Part shown: positions 22,625 through 32,230 of the stretch, in pieces
Layout of the letters: every line of letters begins with the position of its first letter
Position numbering within the stretch: position 1 is the first letter of the stretch
DNA from: Terriglobia bacterium
Lineage (GTDB): Bacteria; Acidobacteriota; Terriglobia; Bryobacterales; UBA6623
Assembly: GCA_009841225.1 (NCBI GenBank)
Contig: VXMF01000013.1
Span: 237,360-301,359, forward strand
DNA: 64,000 nucleotides
Direction: 5' to 3'
Position numbers and translations under genes: made by a program
The notes under the pieces: model-generated
Databases searched by the model: none
What the model was told of the DNA's origin: nothing
Seen by the model: the letters and a program-made list of their open reading frames with translations, nothing else

Positions 22625-25570
22625 ATGACGTTCCTCAGGCTGCTGCCGCTCGCTCTGCTGCTTGCTGCCGGCCTACAGGCAGAACGGGTGCAGTACTGCA
22701 TCTTGTTCGGAGTTGGCGACGAAGAGCCGACACGCTGGGACGGTTCGCTCGATGCCTCGGGCGCTCGGATTGTGGACCTGTCCGGCTGGCGGCTCGGCCG
22801 CGAGGACTCGGTGTCCGGCTCCAGCTGGCGGCTCGCGACCCGCCGCATCGACCTGACGCGCGGAATCACAAATCTCGACCGCTATCCAGCGCTTGAAACA
22901 GGCGTCTACGCGCTGGCAGAGACGATCGGAGCCGACCCGGTGTTCCGGATTCGCACCTCGCAGGGCACCGCGACCTTCCGAGCCTCGGAGGTCGGGTTCG
23001 GAAATCCCGCCCTGCTCCTAGACGGCCGAGTATCTGTTGAGCGAATACCGGTCACTGCGGTGCTGACCGATTCGATCGAAGAACAGGACCTGCCCGCCAT
23101 CGCAAAGTTCGGCGACACCGTGTACATGGCGTATGTCGAGTTCACGCACGGCGCTCGCGAAATGAGGTGGCGCCGTCAGCTGCGGACCGAGCCCGATTCC
23201 TTCGACCCGTTGTCGAGACCGGCGGGAGGCGACCGCATCTGGCTGCGCGAATACTCGGTGCCTAGCGGGCAGTGGGGAGAGCCTCAAGCGGTCGCGGCGG
23301 GCGGCCAAGATATCTACTCTGCAGCGGTGGCCGTGGACGGAGAGGGGCGCGTGTGGGTCATACGCTCCAAGCAGGTGGACGGAAACTTCGACATCTATGC
23401 CAGCTATCGTCACGAGGGCCGCTGGTCGGACGAGCTGCGGGTCACCAGCGATCCCGGCCCTGACATCAGCCCAGCAGCCGCGACAGGCGCAGACGGCGCT
23501 GTTTGGATCACGTGGCAGGGGTATCGAGACAGCCTCGACGTGCTCGTCGCGCGCCAAGGCGGGGACGGATTCTCCACCGAACACACGGTGTCGGTTTCCG
23601 CGCAAAGCGATTGGGCGCCGCAGATCGCGGCGGCGCGGAGCGGCGGTGTAGCCATTTCCTGGGATACCTACGACAGCGGCAACTACGACGTCTACGCGCG
23701 TCGGCTCTCGTACGGGCAGCGAATCGAGATGGAAGCCCCGGTGGCTGTTGCGGCCAGCCCGCGTTTCGAGGCTCGCTCCAGCGTCGCCTTCGACAGCCAA
23801 GACAGGCTCTGGGTCGCCTACGAAGACTCCTTTCCGGGCTGGGGCAAGGACTTCGGAGCGTACGAGACCACGGGCGCGGGCCTCTACCAAGACACGAAGG
23901 TGCACGTAAGGGTGGTGCGGGGCAATCGACTGTACCGGCCGGCCGCGCCCGGAGCAGCGGTATTCGACGCCCTGCCGCCCTCCAGCCCGAACAACCGCAG
24001 GCGCCGCGGTCGAGAGATACTGCACCGCCCGCAACCGGACCCCAGCCTGGCTGCAAACCGACCGGCGAACGCTACGCCGTACCCGCGCAGCAAGATCGCT
24101 CGCGAAGGCTATCCGCGACTGGCGGCCGACGACTCCGGGAATGTCTTTCTGGCGTTTCGGACTTCAGGCGGCGATATCTGGGGACGGCTAGGGACGACTT
24201 GGTTCGGGCACTTGGCGCGATTCGACGGCAAGGCTTGGGTGGGTCCGACGTATCTCGGACGCTCGGACGGGCTGCTCGACCAGCGGCCCGCCATGGCTGC
24301 GATCGGCACGGGGAAATTGCTGATCGTCGGCACCTCGGACCATCGCTTCAGCGAGGGGGACCTGCGGAACGCATACCGCAACGACTTCGACCATGACCTG
24401 GTCGCTCACACGTACGAGACCGAGCCCGGAACGGAGGAGCACGCGCTGGAGGCCCTGCCAGTGCAACGTCCGAGCGCTCCAACCGGCGAGATCGAAGCCG
24501 AACTCATGCAAGTCGCCCGGATGCGCGACTACCGGGCGGAGATCGGGGGTGAGTCGCTCCGCCTGATGCGGGGCGAATTCCATCGCCACACCGAGATCAG
24601 CGGCGACGGAGCTCGCGATGGCGGCTTGATCGACGCCTGGCGCTACTTCATCGACGCGTCCTACATGGACTGGGCGGGCTGCTGCGACCACGACAACGGC
24701 TATCGCGAATACCCGTGGTGGCGCACCCAGAAGCTCTCCGACGCCTTCCACCTAGACGGCAAGTTCGTCACGCTGTTCAGCTACGAGCGGAGCGTGCGAT
24801 ACCCCGAGGGGCATCGCAACCTCCTGTTCGCGCAGCGCGGCGTCCGTCCCTTGCCGAGACTGCCCAAGATGGCAGAGGACTCACCCTCCGAACCCGCGCC
24901 CGATACCCAGATGCTGTACCGCTACCTGCGCCGCTACAACGGCCTCGCCGCGGTTCATACATCCGGCACGCGCATGGGCACGGACTGGCGGGACAACGAC
25001 CCTGAGCTCGAACCGTGGGTCGAGATCTATCAGGGCGATCGGCAGAACTACGAGATCCCGGACGGGCCGCGCACAAACACCGCTGATGACTCCATCGGCG
25101 GCTGGCGCGCGCTCGGATTCGTCTCCTATGCGCTGGCGAAGGGCTATCGGCTGGGCTTCCAGGCTTCCAGCGACCACCTCTCCACGCATATGTCATACGC
25201 CAACGTCTGGGTGACCGAACCGACCCGCGAAGCGATGCTCGACGGGATTCGGAAGCGCAGGGTTTACGGGGCAACGGATAACATCCTCGCGGACGTGCGC
25301 AGCCACGGGCATTTCATGGGCGAGGAATTCGAGACGAGCGAGGCGCCGAGAATCGAAATCTCCCTGCTCGGCACTGCCGACTTCGAGCGAGTCGCGATCA
25401 TCAAGGACGGGCGTTATGTCCATTCGGTGAATCCGCGGTCGCGACAGGTCAAGCTGACTTGGGCCGACACCACCGCGCAAAGCGGCGAGACCTCGTTCTA
25501 TTACGTGCGGGGCGAGCAGGTCGACGGAGAGATCGTCTGGGTGAGCCCGATGTGGATCACGCTCCGCTAG
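22625..25570 (+). CDS. Large exported DUF3604/PHP-like protein
   Basis: A 981-residue protein with a signal peptide (TFLRLLPLALLLAAGLQA). Residues ~170-620 form repeated beta segments with propeller-like motifs (GRVWVIRSKQVDGNFDIYAS, GAVWITWQGYRDSLDV, GNVFLAFRTSGGDIW). The C-terminal ~350 residues match DUF3604, a PHP-like metal-dependent domain: GEFHRHTEISGDG, AGCCDHDNG, FSYERSV, AAVHTSG and GFQASSDHLSTH give the His/Asp/Glu ligands. The enzymatic reaction of DUF3604 is unknown; a phosphoesterase-type hydrolase is expected from the fold. I chose ATG 22625 for the signal peptide; GTG 22601 is in frame. Confidence 0.82.
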   Translation: MTFLRLLPLALLLAAGLQAERVQYCILFGVGDEEPTRWDGSLDASGARIVDLSGWRLGREDSVSGSSWRLATRRIDLTRGITNLDRYPALETGVYALAETIGADPVFRIRTSQGTATFRASEVGFGNPALLLDGRVSVERIPVTAVLTDSIEEQDLPAIAKFGDTVYMAYVEFTHGAREMRWRRQLRTEPDSFDPLSRPAGGDRIWLREYSVPSGQWGEPQAVAAGGQDIYSAAVAVDGEGRVWVIRSKQVDGNFDIYASYRHEGRWSDELRVTSDPGPDISPAAATGADGAVWITWQGYRDSLDVLVARQGGDGFSTEHTVSVSAQSDWAPQIAAARSGGVAISWDTYDSGNYDVYARRLSYGQRIEMEAPVAVAASPRFEARSSVAFDSQDRLWVAYEDSFPGWGKDFGAYETTGAGLYQDTKVHVRVVRGNRLYRPAAPGAAVFDALPPSSPNNRRRRGREILHRPQPDPSLAANRPANATPYPRSKIAREGYPRLAADDSGNVFLAFRTSGGDIWGRLGTTWFGHLARFDGKAWVGPTYLGRSDGLLDQRPAMAAIGTGKLLIVGTSDHRFSEGDLRNAYRNDFDHDLVAHTYETEPGTEEHALEALPVQRPSAPTGEIEAELMQVARMRDYRAEIGGESLRLMRGEFHRHTEISGDGARDGGLIDAWRYFIDASYMDWAGCCDHDNGYREYPWWRTQKLSDAFHLDGKFVTLFSYERSVRYPEGHRNLLFAQRGVRPLPRLPKMAEDSPSEPAPDTQMLYRYLRRYNGLAAVHTSGTRMGTDWRDNDPELEPWVEIYQGDRQNYEIPDGPRTNTADDSIGGWRALGFVSYALAKGYRLGFQASSDHLSTHMSYANVWVTEPTREAMLDGIRKRRVYGATDNILADVRSHGHFMGEEFETSEAPRIEISLLGTADFERVAIIKDGRYVHSVNPRSRQVKLTWADTTAQSGETSFYYVRGEQVDGEIVWVSPMWITLR

Positions 25571-25612
25571 GCCGGGCTCCGAGCGAGCGGCCCGCCCGCT
25601 GACGCTAGGCTG

Positions 25613-25618
25613 TACACT
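25613..25618 (+). promoter_or_regulatory. -10 box (TACACT) for the cyclase gene, leaderless
   Basis: TACACT ends exactly 7 nt before the GTG start codon at 25625; there is no SD, so transcript and coding sequence should start together. Confidence 0.45.
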
Positions 25619-25624
25619 CGACGT

Positions 25625-26428
25625 GTGAAGCATTCGGCGTTGTGTCTCTGGGCCGTTGCGGCGGTCGCTCTATCCGCCTGTGACAGCGAATCTTCGCGGC
25701 ACGCCGATCCGTTCTCGGGCTACAGGCTCGTCGACCTGACGCATTCGTTCGACCAAGACACCGTGTTCTGGCCCACCGGCCAGCCGTTCCGGCACAGCCA
25801 AACCGCTGGGGGGCAGCAGCCGGACGGCTACTTCTACAGTGCCTATGACTTCGCCATGAGCGAGCACTGCGGCACGCATCTGGACGCCCCGATCCACTTC
25901 GCCGAAGGGGGCGAGTCGGTCGGCGACATTTCCCTCGGCGAACTCGCCGGGCCGGTCGCGGTTGTCGATATTGAGCAACAATGCCTCGCCGATCGCGACT
26001 ACGCCGCATCAGCTGCTGACCTGGCGGCCTTCGAAGCCGAGCACGGCTCGCTGGCGGAAGGCTCGATCGTGCTCTTCCGGACAGGATGGAGCAAGCGTTG
26101 GCCCGACACACTGCTCTACCTCGGCGACGACACGCCGGGCAAAGCGGACGCTCTTCGATTCCCCGGGATCGCGACTGATGCCGCGCAGTGGTTGGCCGAC
26201 AAGGGAGTATCGGTAGTCGGTATTGACACTGCCAGCATCGATCCCGGCTCGTCAACGACCTTTCCTGCCCACCAAGTCTTGGCCGGTCATTCTGTGTCGA
26301 TTCTCGAGAACGTAGCCCGGCTTGAAGAGCTGCCGGAAACAGGAGCGTTCCTGCTGGCGTTCCCGATGAAGATCGGGCGCGGATCGGGAGCACCGTGCCG
26401 GATCGCCGCACTCGTGCCGGAAACCTAG
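25625..26428 (+). CDS. Cyclase-family lipoprotein (kynurenine formamidase-like hydrolase)
   Basis: 267 residues. A lipobox (ALSAC, Cys near residue 19) suggests a membrane-anchored lipoprotein. The rest is the cyclase/KynB fold (PF04199 family): the metal-binding H-X-G-T-H-X-D motif is intact in HCGTHLDAPIHF, and VVGIDTASIDPG and HQVLAGHSVSILEN are conserved family segments. Family members hydrolyse N-formylkynurenine, isatin or related amides; a lipoprotein form implies an extracytoplasmic substrate. The GTG start is immediately preceded by a -10 box at leaderless distance. Confidence 0.85.
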   Translation: MKHSALCLWAVAAVALSACDSESSRHADPFSGYRLVDLTHSFDQDTVFWPTGQPFRHSQTAGGQQPDGYFYSAYDFAMSEHCGTHLDAPIHFAEGGESVGDISLGELAGPVAVVDIEQQCLADRDYAASAADLAAFEAEHGSLAEGSIVLFRTGWSKRWPDTLLYLGDDTPGKADALRFPGIATDAAQWLADKGVSVVGIDTASIDPGSSTTFPAHQVLAGHSVSILENVARLEELPETGAFLLAFPMKIGRGSGAPCRIAALVPET

Positions 26429-26614
26429 CGAAGCCCAGCCTCGGCTCACGACATCGACGGTCATCAGCCATTGGCGGCAACACCTTGCAGGGGTCACGCT
26501 TGGCGGGCTGCTGGACTGCAGCTTGAGCGGCTGCCCTCCGGCCATATCGTTGCTTGCTTCCGAGAGTTCGCACCAACTAGAAGCACTTTCCGGATCGCGT
26601 CCGATTTACGATTC

Positions 26615-26645
26615 TTGACAATTCGCCCGGGTCATGGGCTACTCT
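26615..26645 (+). promoter_or_regulatory. Promoter (TTGACA-19-TACTCT) of the Cache gene, leaderless
   Basis: Consensus TTGACA (26615-26620), 19-bp spacer and TACTCT (26640-26645). The ATG at 26653 is 8 nt after the -10, so the mRNA would begin at or next to the start codon. Confidence 0.5.
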
Positions 26646-26652
26646 ACTTCTT

Positions 26653-28524
26653 ATGCGCCTCTTGTTCCAGTTTCTGGTTGTCTGGTCGTTAGTTGTGGCA
26701 GTCGCTACGGCTCATACTACCCAGCCGTGTCACGAAGCCAAGATCAGCGCCAGTCAAGTCACCACGGAACGCGACGTCAAGCTGTTCGTAGAGTGCGCGG
26801 CAGCTTTCCTCGAGGAAGTCGGCCCGGACGAGGCCCGACGCGCCTTCAACGAGGATGCCCGCTGGAAGCATGGCGCGACCTATGTGTTCGTTGTCGAGGT
26901 CGCCCCGTCTGGCGTAACGGCTAGGAGATTTGTCTTCCCGCCGAACCCTTCCCAAGAAGGCAAGCAGCGTGGGTCGCCTCTGATCGATTTCGGAACCGAC
27001 TTGTACGCCGAAATCCATCGCGCGATGGACGTGGTCGACAAAGGATGGTTCTACTATTCGAACCCTAATCCCCAGACCGGAAACAGGGAGTTCAAGTCGT
27101 CGTACGTGATCGAAACCGACTGGAACGGGAATCGCGCCGTCATAGGCGCCGGCCTCTACGCTCGCGACCTGCCGGCCACTTGCCACGCCTCTGACGTGAG
27201 TGCCTCGATCGTCAGCGCCAGCATGGATGACCAACACCTCCGGGAGTTCGTGCGCTGCGCCGCCATGATGGTCGAGAGCCGAGGCTATTTCGCAAGGCAG
27301 GAGCTGGAATCGGACCCGAGATGGTCAAGCGGTGGAACCAATGTCTTCGTTCTGGACATGATGGGCAACCAAGTCATGTCCAGCAACCGCGTGAGAATCA
27401 ACGGATTCGCTTCCCACGAATGGGGGATGGAAGCCGGGGCGGTCCAGTTCGGCGGGCGTGACTTGGCGGACGCTAGCGGGGTGTTCGGCGAAGCATTCGT
27501 CTACTACAGGTCGTACCACCCCCAGACATGGGCGTATCAGCCGAAAGTCGGCTTCATGAAGCGCGTGGTAGCGCAGGGAGTCCCCCTGCTCGTCGGCGCC
27601 GGCTACTTCCCCGCCACGCAACGGACGGAACAGGGCGCGACTTGTTCGGACGATTACGTGACTGCCCCGGCGGTCCGCAGTCGGGACGATATCGAAGCGT
27701 TCGTGCGTTGCGCAGCGGAGTACGTGGCCGAGCACGGAGAGGAGGAAGCGCGCAGGGCATTCGACCAAGACGAGCGCTGGTGGCACGGTCCGACGTACCT
27801 ATTTGTGCTTGAGAAGGCAGACTCGGGCCTTGATTCGACCACATTCGTATTCCCGCCGGACCCCGCGCGGGAGGGATCGATCTTCGGACCGATCATTGAC
27901 GGGTTCGGCAACGACCTGTTCTTCGAATCGGACCGGGTCTTGTCTCTCGTGGACTCCGGATGGATCCATTACGCCTTCACCAACCCGGCGACAGGGCTGC
28001 ATGAGCCGAAGGTTTCATACATGGCCAATATCGACTGGAACGGCACTCCGGCCTTTATCGGGGCCGGCGTCTATGAGCGCGACCTCCCCGGAACCTGCAA
28101 CCCGACCGAAGTCAGCGCGGCTCTGCTGGATTCCGATCAGACTGAAGCCAAGCTCAGGGAATTCGTCAACTGCGCGGCCTATCAGGTCCAGTCGTCGGGC
28201 TACTTCGCAGGCCCAGTGCTGTCTACCGATCCTCGCTGGAAGCACGGCTCGATCTATCTGTTTGCAATCGATGCGAACACCGGCAAGACCATCTTCAGCG
28301 GTAACCGAGCGAGCTTTTCGGTGTCCGGGCGGTCTCCCGAGCTGCTGTTCGGAGGCCGGGACTTGATCGCGAGCACCGCTGCGTTCGGCTCTGGACGCTG
28401 GTATTTCAACTTTAATAACCCCGCTTCTGGCACGGTCGAGCCGAAACTCGCGTTTACCAGGCTGGTCATGGCACAGGGGGTACCCGTGATCATCGGTTCT
28501 GGGATCAACCCGGCGTCGCACTAA
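26653..28524 (+). CDS. Secreted protein with four tandem Cache-like domains
   Basis: 623 residues: signal peptide (RLLFQFLVVWSLVVAVATAH), then four copies of a Cache-like sensor domain starting near residues 41, 196, 345 and 501. Each has an F-V-x-C-A helix, an RWxxG(T)Y/NxF motif (RWKHGATYVFV, RWSSGGTNVFV, RWWHGPTYLFV, RWKHGSIYLFA) and a closing IGAG/VGAG/IGSG segment; copies 1-3 end in Cys. Copies 1 and 3 are closest, as are 2 and 4, so an A-B pair was duplicated. No transmembrane helix or output domain follows, unlike in chemoreceptors and kinases, so it may be a soluble ligand-binding protein. Ligand unknown. Confidence 0.72.
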   Translation: MRLLFQFLVVWSLVVAVATAHTTQPCHEAKISASQVTTERDVKLFVECAAAFLEEVGPDEARRAFNEDARWKHGATYVFVVEVAPSGVTARRFVFPPNPSQEGKQRGSPLIDFGTDLYAEIHRAMDVVDKGWFYYSNPNPQTGNREFKSSYVIETDWNGNRAVIGAGLYARDLPATCHASDVSASIVSASMDDQHLREFVRCAAMMVESRGYFARQELESDPRWSSGGTNVFVLDMMGNQVMSSNRVRINGFASHEWGMEAGAVQFGGRDLADASGVFGEAFVYYRSYHPQTWAYQPKVGFMKRVVAQGVPLLVGAGYFPATQRTEQGATCSDDYVTAPAVRSRDDIEAFVRCAAEYVAEHGEEEARRAFDQDERWWHGPTYLFVLEKADSGLDSTTFVFPPDPAREGSIFGPIIDGFGNDLFFESDRVLSLVDSGWIHYAFTNPATGLHEPKVSYMANIDWNGTPAFIGAGVYERDLPGTCNPTEVSAALLDSDQTEAKLREFVNCAAYQVQSSGYFAGPVLSTDPRWKHGSIYLFAIDANTGKTIFSGNRASFSVSGRSPELLFGGRDLIASTAAFGSGRWYFNFNNPASGTVEPKLAFTRLVMAQGVPVIIGSGINPASH

Positions 28525-28686
28525 GGCGGATCCCAATTAGGACAGCGGGCACTTTGCCTGGCTTCGCGACGCTCCCCAGCTAGGGTTCGGCGCATCGCAA
28601 AGCATCGTCCCGGTCGCCGAATCGACCGCCGCGGACTGGCAGGCGCGCATAGGGGGCACGCATGCTAGCGCGCTGCACCCCGGGGC

Positions 28687-28701
28687 CGAACGGACCGTTC
28701 G
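28687..28701. repeat. Short inverted repeat near the NIPSNAP 3' end
   Basis: Perfect 7-bp arms cgaacgg and ccgttcg around a single base. It sits in the convergent gap between the Cache and NIPSNAP genes; a role in termination is only a guess. Confidence 0.25.
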
Positions 28702-28712
28702 AAGATTCCTCG

Positions 28713-29036
28713 CTACTGCATCGGAGAGCGAGATGTGGGGACAACCCGAGTGATGACGGACTGCTCGCGGTCCAAGAATTCTGGTATGCGCGGTTTGACC
28801 TCGGCGGTCCAGAATTCGCTCTCGTAAACGGCCTTGTAGAGCCGTTCGCGTTCCGCCTCGGTCTCGAAGCGGCGTATCCAGAAGTAGACGGAATCGTCCG
28901 ACTCTCCCCTGAAGTTGCCGGTTATCACCATTCCCTTGGAAATCTGGAAGGGGATGATTTCTTCGTCCATCATCCGGACCCAGTCGTCCATCTTGCCCTG
29001 GCGTACCTTGTATTGCCTCAGTTCAATGAAGGCCAC
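28713..29036 (-). CDS. NIPSNAP-family protein
   Basis: 107 residues matching the ferredoxin-like NIPSNAP fold: opening strand FIELRQYKVRQGKMDDWV, the middle YFWIRRFETEAERERLYKAVY and WTAEVKPRIPEF. Bacterial NIPSNAP proteins are small dimeric alpha/beta barrels of uncertain function. It stands alone between the convergent Cache gene and the TonB receptor. About 250 nt upstream of it (29037-29290) show no gene. Confidence 0.85.
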   Translation of the reverse strand: MAFIELRQYKVRQGKMDDWVRMMDEEIIPFQISKGMVITGNFRGESDDSVYFWIRRFETEAERERLYKAVYESEFWTAEVKPRIPEFLDREQSVITRVVPTSRSPMQ

Positions 29037-29290
29037 TTGCTTTCTTGCTCCTTGTCGCGGACAGGTCAGCGCGGGCCTGTCGCCAAGCCCGCCGGTCCTT
29101 TCATACGATAGCCGCTGCCCGAAGCAGGTCCGGGTAGTGAGCGCGCGTGCGGAACCGGCCGGCGCAGCGGCGCGCTTTCGCCACCCCAGGCCTCGCCCCA
29201 GCCGGCCGCAGCGCTGGGCTGAACATGGCCGCGGGCAAGATTGCCGGCCGGCGGCGCCGGAAGTAGCGCTCGGCGGGCCCCAGCAGCCGG

Positions 29291-32230
29291 TCAGAACTGG
29301 AAGCGGACGCCGAGCTTCATCGCGATCGGATCGAGGGCTGCGATGACGCGCTCGTTGTCCCCGACCCGTAGAGAGAAGTTCGTGACTGCGTTCGAGTTCA
29401 AGACGTTGTAGAGATCAAGCATCAGAGTCAGTCTGTTCTTGCTCTCGGTCCCGACGGCGAACGCTTTGTCCAGCCGGATGTCCGCTATGGTCACGTTCTG
29501 CGAGCGGTTCGCGGCCAAATCGGTGAGGAAGATCGGCTGGTTAGTGCCGGTACCCGGGATGTCCACTCTCTGGATCAGTGCATATGGCCAGCCGCTCTGA
29601 TAACGCACGTTCGCCGACAGGCCGACTTCGTACGGCAGCGTGTAGCGAGCGAGCAGGCGGCCGCCCCAATTGGTCGTCTCCTGCCGGGCATCTACATCGA
29701 GGCTGTGATTCTGCCAGATCCGCCCGTGCCCCCCGGAGCCGACAACCACCGGGTCGGCAAAGAGCGGGCTGCGAGATTCTCCGGCAGCCGAGCGAAACTC
29801 GTCACGCCACTGGTAGTCGAAGCTGGCCTGCAATAGGAAGCCGCCGGTGAAGCGCCGGTTCGCCGCTACCTGGACCGTATCGTACGCGGCGTGCATCCCA
29901 GGGAACGTGGCGATCTGGTTGTCGACAAGTCCTGCGACGTCGTCCGGCACGCGCTGGACGTTCGTTGGGGCGCCCGTGAGCGCGTTGAGCGGGCAAATCC
30001 AGCCGGGGTCGTCCGTACAGGCAATACCGCGTCCTGCGAGCAGCGCGGTCTGTTGCGGCGCGTTCCAGATGCCACTGTCGCCGTTGAGATCCTTGCGTAC
30101 GTAAGAGACGCGGAGGGAGGTGTCCGTGACCAGCTCATGTTCCAGCGAGACATTGATCTCGTCTACGTATTCCTTCGAAAGCGCGGGGTCGACCGGCGTC
30201 CCCGCAGAGCCGAGTTCGGTCCCAGTCGCACCCTGTTCGTCCAGCTTGGCACCCAGCTCGTCCGGGCCGTCGTAGACCCCGTTCGCGTTCGGATCGAGGA
30301 AGTTGTACCGGACCCATGCGGTGCTCGCCGGATTGGCGTTCGCGTGGGAGTCGGCGAGATTCAGGTAGTAGCGGCCGAAGTGCCCCTTGAGCACGGTACC
30401 CTGCATCGGAGCGAATGCCACGCCCAATCGTGGCGCCCAAGTGTTCCAGACGACATTCGTCCGTCCCGCAACGGTGCCACTGGGGAAGAAGTCGGCGAGG
30501 AAGGGGCTGGAGACCGCGTCGAGAAAATAGGTGCGCTGTTGCTCGAAGCGCACGCCCAGGTTTAGCGACAGCCAACTCACCGGCCGCCACGTGTCTTGGA
30601 AGAATGCTGCGTGGTGGCGGTTACGGTTGTCGGATGCGATTTCCCCCTCGGCGGGCATGCTGAAGAGCATGATCCGGTCCACGTTGAAGGGACGCTCGTT
30701 CGCGCTGTCGTCCAGGTAGCGGACGTGCCCGGAATTGGCGTTCGAGCCGAAGCGGCTGCTGTCGATCCAGAACTCGTAGCCCACCTTGATGTCGTGACTG
30801 CCGCCGAAGTCCGGCACGTAGTGATTAACGCTCGCAGTGGCCTGCGGTTTCCAGCGGACGAACGTGAATGGCGGCGCGCCATTGGCGCCGGGGAACCAGC
30901 CGGCACCGCCCAGTCGACCGGTCGCCGTGTCGAGGCGCGGCGGCTGCTGTTCCGGGCCGACCTGCGGCACCATCGGCCACCCGAACCCAAAATGCTTGGC
31001 AGCGGCGGCCATGAACGTGCGATTGTTCCAGACTCGTTGCCACTCCACCTTGTGCGCCCAGCTCCAGCTCGCTTGCGCCAGCACCGAGTCGGGACCGACA
31101 TCCGTAGACAGGCCGCGCTTCGGCTTCTCCTTAAGCCCCCACTGCGTGTAGCCGATCAACCGGTCCCGGTCTGTCAGACGCACTGTCGCCTTGCCGCCGA
31201 AGCCGTCGAAATCGCCCAGATCGGTGGCCACGGACCGGTCTACCCCGGACACGGCCTTGTCAATGCGAAAGTGGTTGTAGAACGCATAGAACCAAGCGCG
31301 GTCGCGCACGATCGGTCCGCCGATATCGGCGTGGGTCTCGAAGAAGAGCAAGTTCGGGTTGCCGGTGTACCCGCGAGATTCCAAGGCGGCGTCGGTGTTG
31401 TCACCCACGAAGCGCTCGTGCTCGTAGTCGCCGTGCACCATGCCGTGGAAATCATTGCCGCCGCTCTTCATCGTCATCATCACGAGCGAGCCGGGAGCAG
31501 TCATCTCCACGTCGGCGCCGGCCGCCGTGGTTGTGAACTCCTCGATCGAGAAGTAGTCGAAATAGAACCCGGTGCCGCCGCTGCCCTCGGTCGTATCCAC
31601 GCCATCGGCGAGAATCCGATTCTGGTTCCGCACGCCGAAGCTCTCGTAGCCGGTCTGCTGGCTCTTGTGCGAGCCCCCCACATCGAAGCCGCGCATGCGG
31701 ACTCCCGCCGTCTGCGCCAGTACCGACCACACATCGGTGGCAGACGGCACTTGCTGCAGCTCCGCTACGCCGAAGTCGTTGACCAGCGCCGTCGTCCTGA
31801 TGTCCACCACAGGCGCGGCGCCCGTGACGGTGATCGTCTCGTCCACGGAAGCCACCTCGAGTACCGCGTCAATCCGGATCGCCCGGTTCCCTTCCACAAT
31901 CACGCCCTCCCGAACGACCGTCCGAAATCCCGGAGACTCGAACGCGAGGTCATAGGACCCCCGCCCGAGGGCCCGGAAACGGTACGACCCGTCAACCAAG
32001 GTCACCGCAGCCAAGGGAACGATGAGCGCTTCCCCGCCAACCGTGACCGTCGTTCCGGCTACGGCAAGACCCTGGCTGTCGACGACGACGCCCTCGATGG
32101 TGCCTGACGTTTGAGCGGCCAGCGTAGCGGCAGCGGCCAGCAGCAGAGCGGCACACCGGCGGCAGGCCCGAATCTTCCTACTCGGAAGCGGATTCCTCTT
32201 CGGCACACCGGTTCGCTCGTCAATCACCAC
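29291..32230 (-). CDS. TonB-dependent receptor with carboxypeptidase-regulatory domain
   Basis: A 979-residue outer-membrane protein of the acidobacterial OmpA/TonB-receptor type. A signal peptide (RCAALLLAAAATLAAQ) is followed by a carboxypeptidase-regulatory-like domain (IEGVVVDSQGLAVAGTTV, residues ~45-120), a plug domain (VVDIRTTALVNDFGV onward) and a long beta-barrel ending in the outer-membrane signature with terminal Phe (MKLGVRFQF). These proteins import large substrates such as glycans or siderophores. GTG 32230 (or 32227) follows a TAGGGT box by 6-9 nt. Next on the strand comes a 308-nt gap, so it has its own transcript. Confidence 0.9.
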   Translation of the reverse strand: MVIDERTGVPKRNPLPSRKIRACRRCAALLLAAAATLAAQTSGTIEGVVVDSQGLAVAGTTVTVGGEALIVPLAAVTLVDGSYRFRALGRGSYDLAFESPGFRTVVREGVIVEGNRAIRIDAVLEVASVDETITVTGAAPVVDIRTTALVNDFGVAELQQVPSATDVWSVLAQTAGVRMRGFDVGGSHKSQQTGYESFGVRNQNRILADGVDTTEGSGGTGFYFDYFSIEEFTTTAAGADVEMTAPGSLVMMTMKSGGNDFHGMVHGDYEHERFVGDNTDAALESRGYTGNPNLLFFETHADIGGPIVRDRAWFYAFYNHFRIDKAVSGVDRSVATDLGDFDGFGGKATVRLTDRDRLIGYTQWGLKEKPKRGLSTDVGPDSVLAQASWSWAHKVEWQRVWNNRTFMAAAAKHFGFGWPMVPQVGPEQQPPRLDTATGRLGGAGWFPGANGAPPFTFVRWKPQATASVNHYVPDFGGSHDIKVGYEFWIDSSRFGSNANSGHVRYLDDSANERPFNVDRIMLFSMPAEGEIASDNRNRHHAAFFQDTWRPVSWLSLNLGVRFEQQRTYFLDAVSSPFLADFFPSGTVAGRTNVVWNTWAPRLGVAFAPMQGTVLKGHFGRYYLNLADSHANANPASTAWVRYNFLDPNANGVYDGPDELGAKLDEQGATGTELGSAGTPVDPALSKEYVDEINVSLEHELVTDTSLRVSYVRKDLNGDSGIWNAPQQTALLAGRGIACTDDPGWICPLNALTGAPTNVQRVPDDVAGLVDNQIATFPGMHAAYDTVQVAANRRFTGGFLLQASFDYQWRDEFRSAAGESRSPLFADPVVVGSGGHGRIWQNHSLDVDARQETTNWGGRLLARYTLPYEVGLSANVRYQSGWPYALIQRVDIPGTGTNQPIFLTDLAANRSQNVTIADIRLDKAFAVGTESKNRLTLMLDLYNVLNSNAVTNFSLRVGDNERVIAALDPIAMKLGVRFQF

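Noticed and set aside
30596..32107. Plus-strand open frame of 503 codons, His/Arg-rich
   Set aside because: Antisense to the TonB receptor; the His/Val-rich composition is a by-product of the complementary codons.
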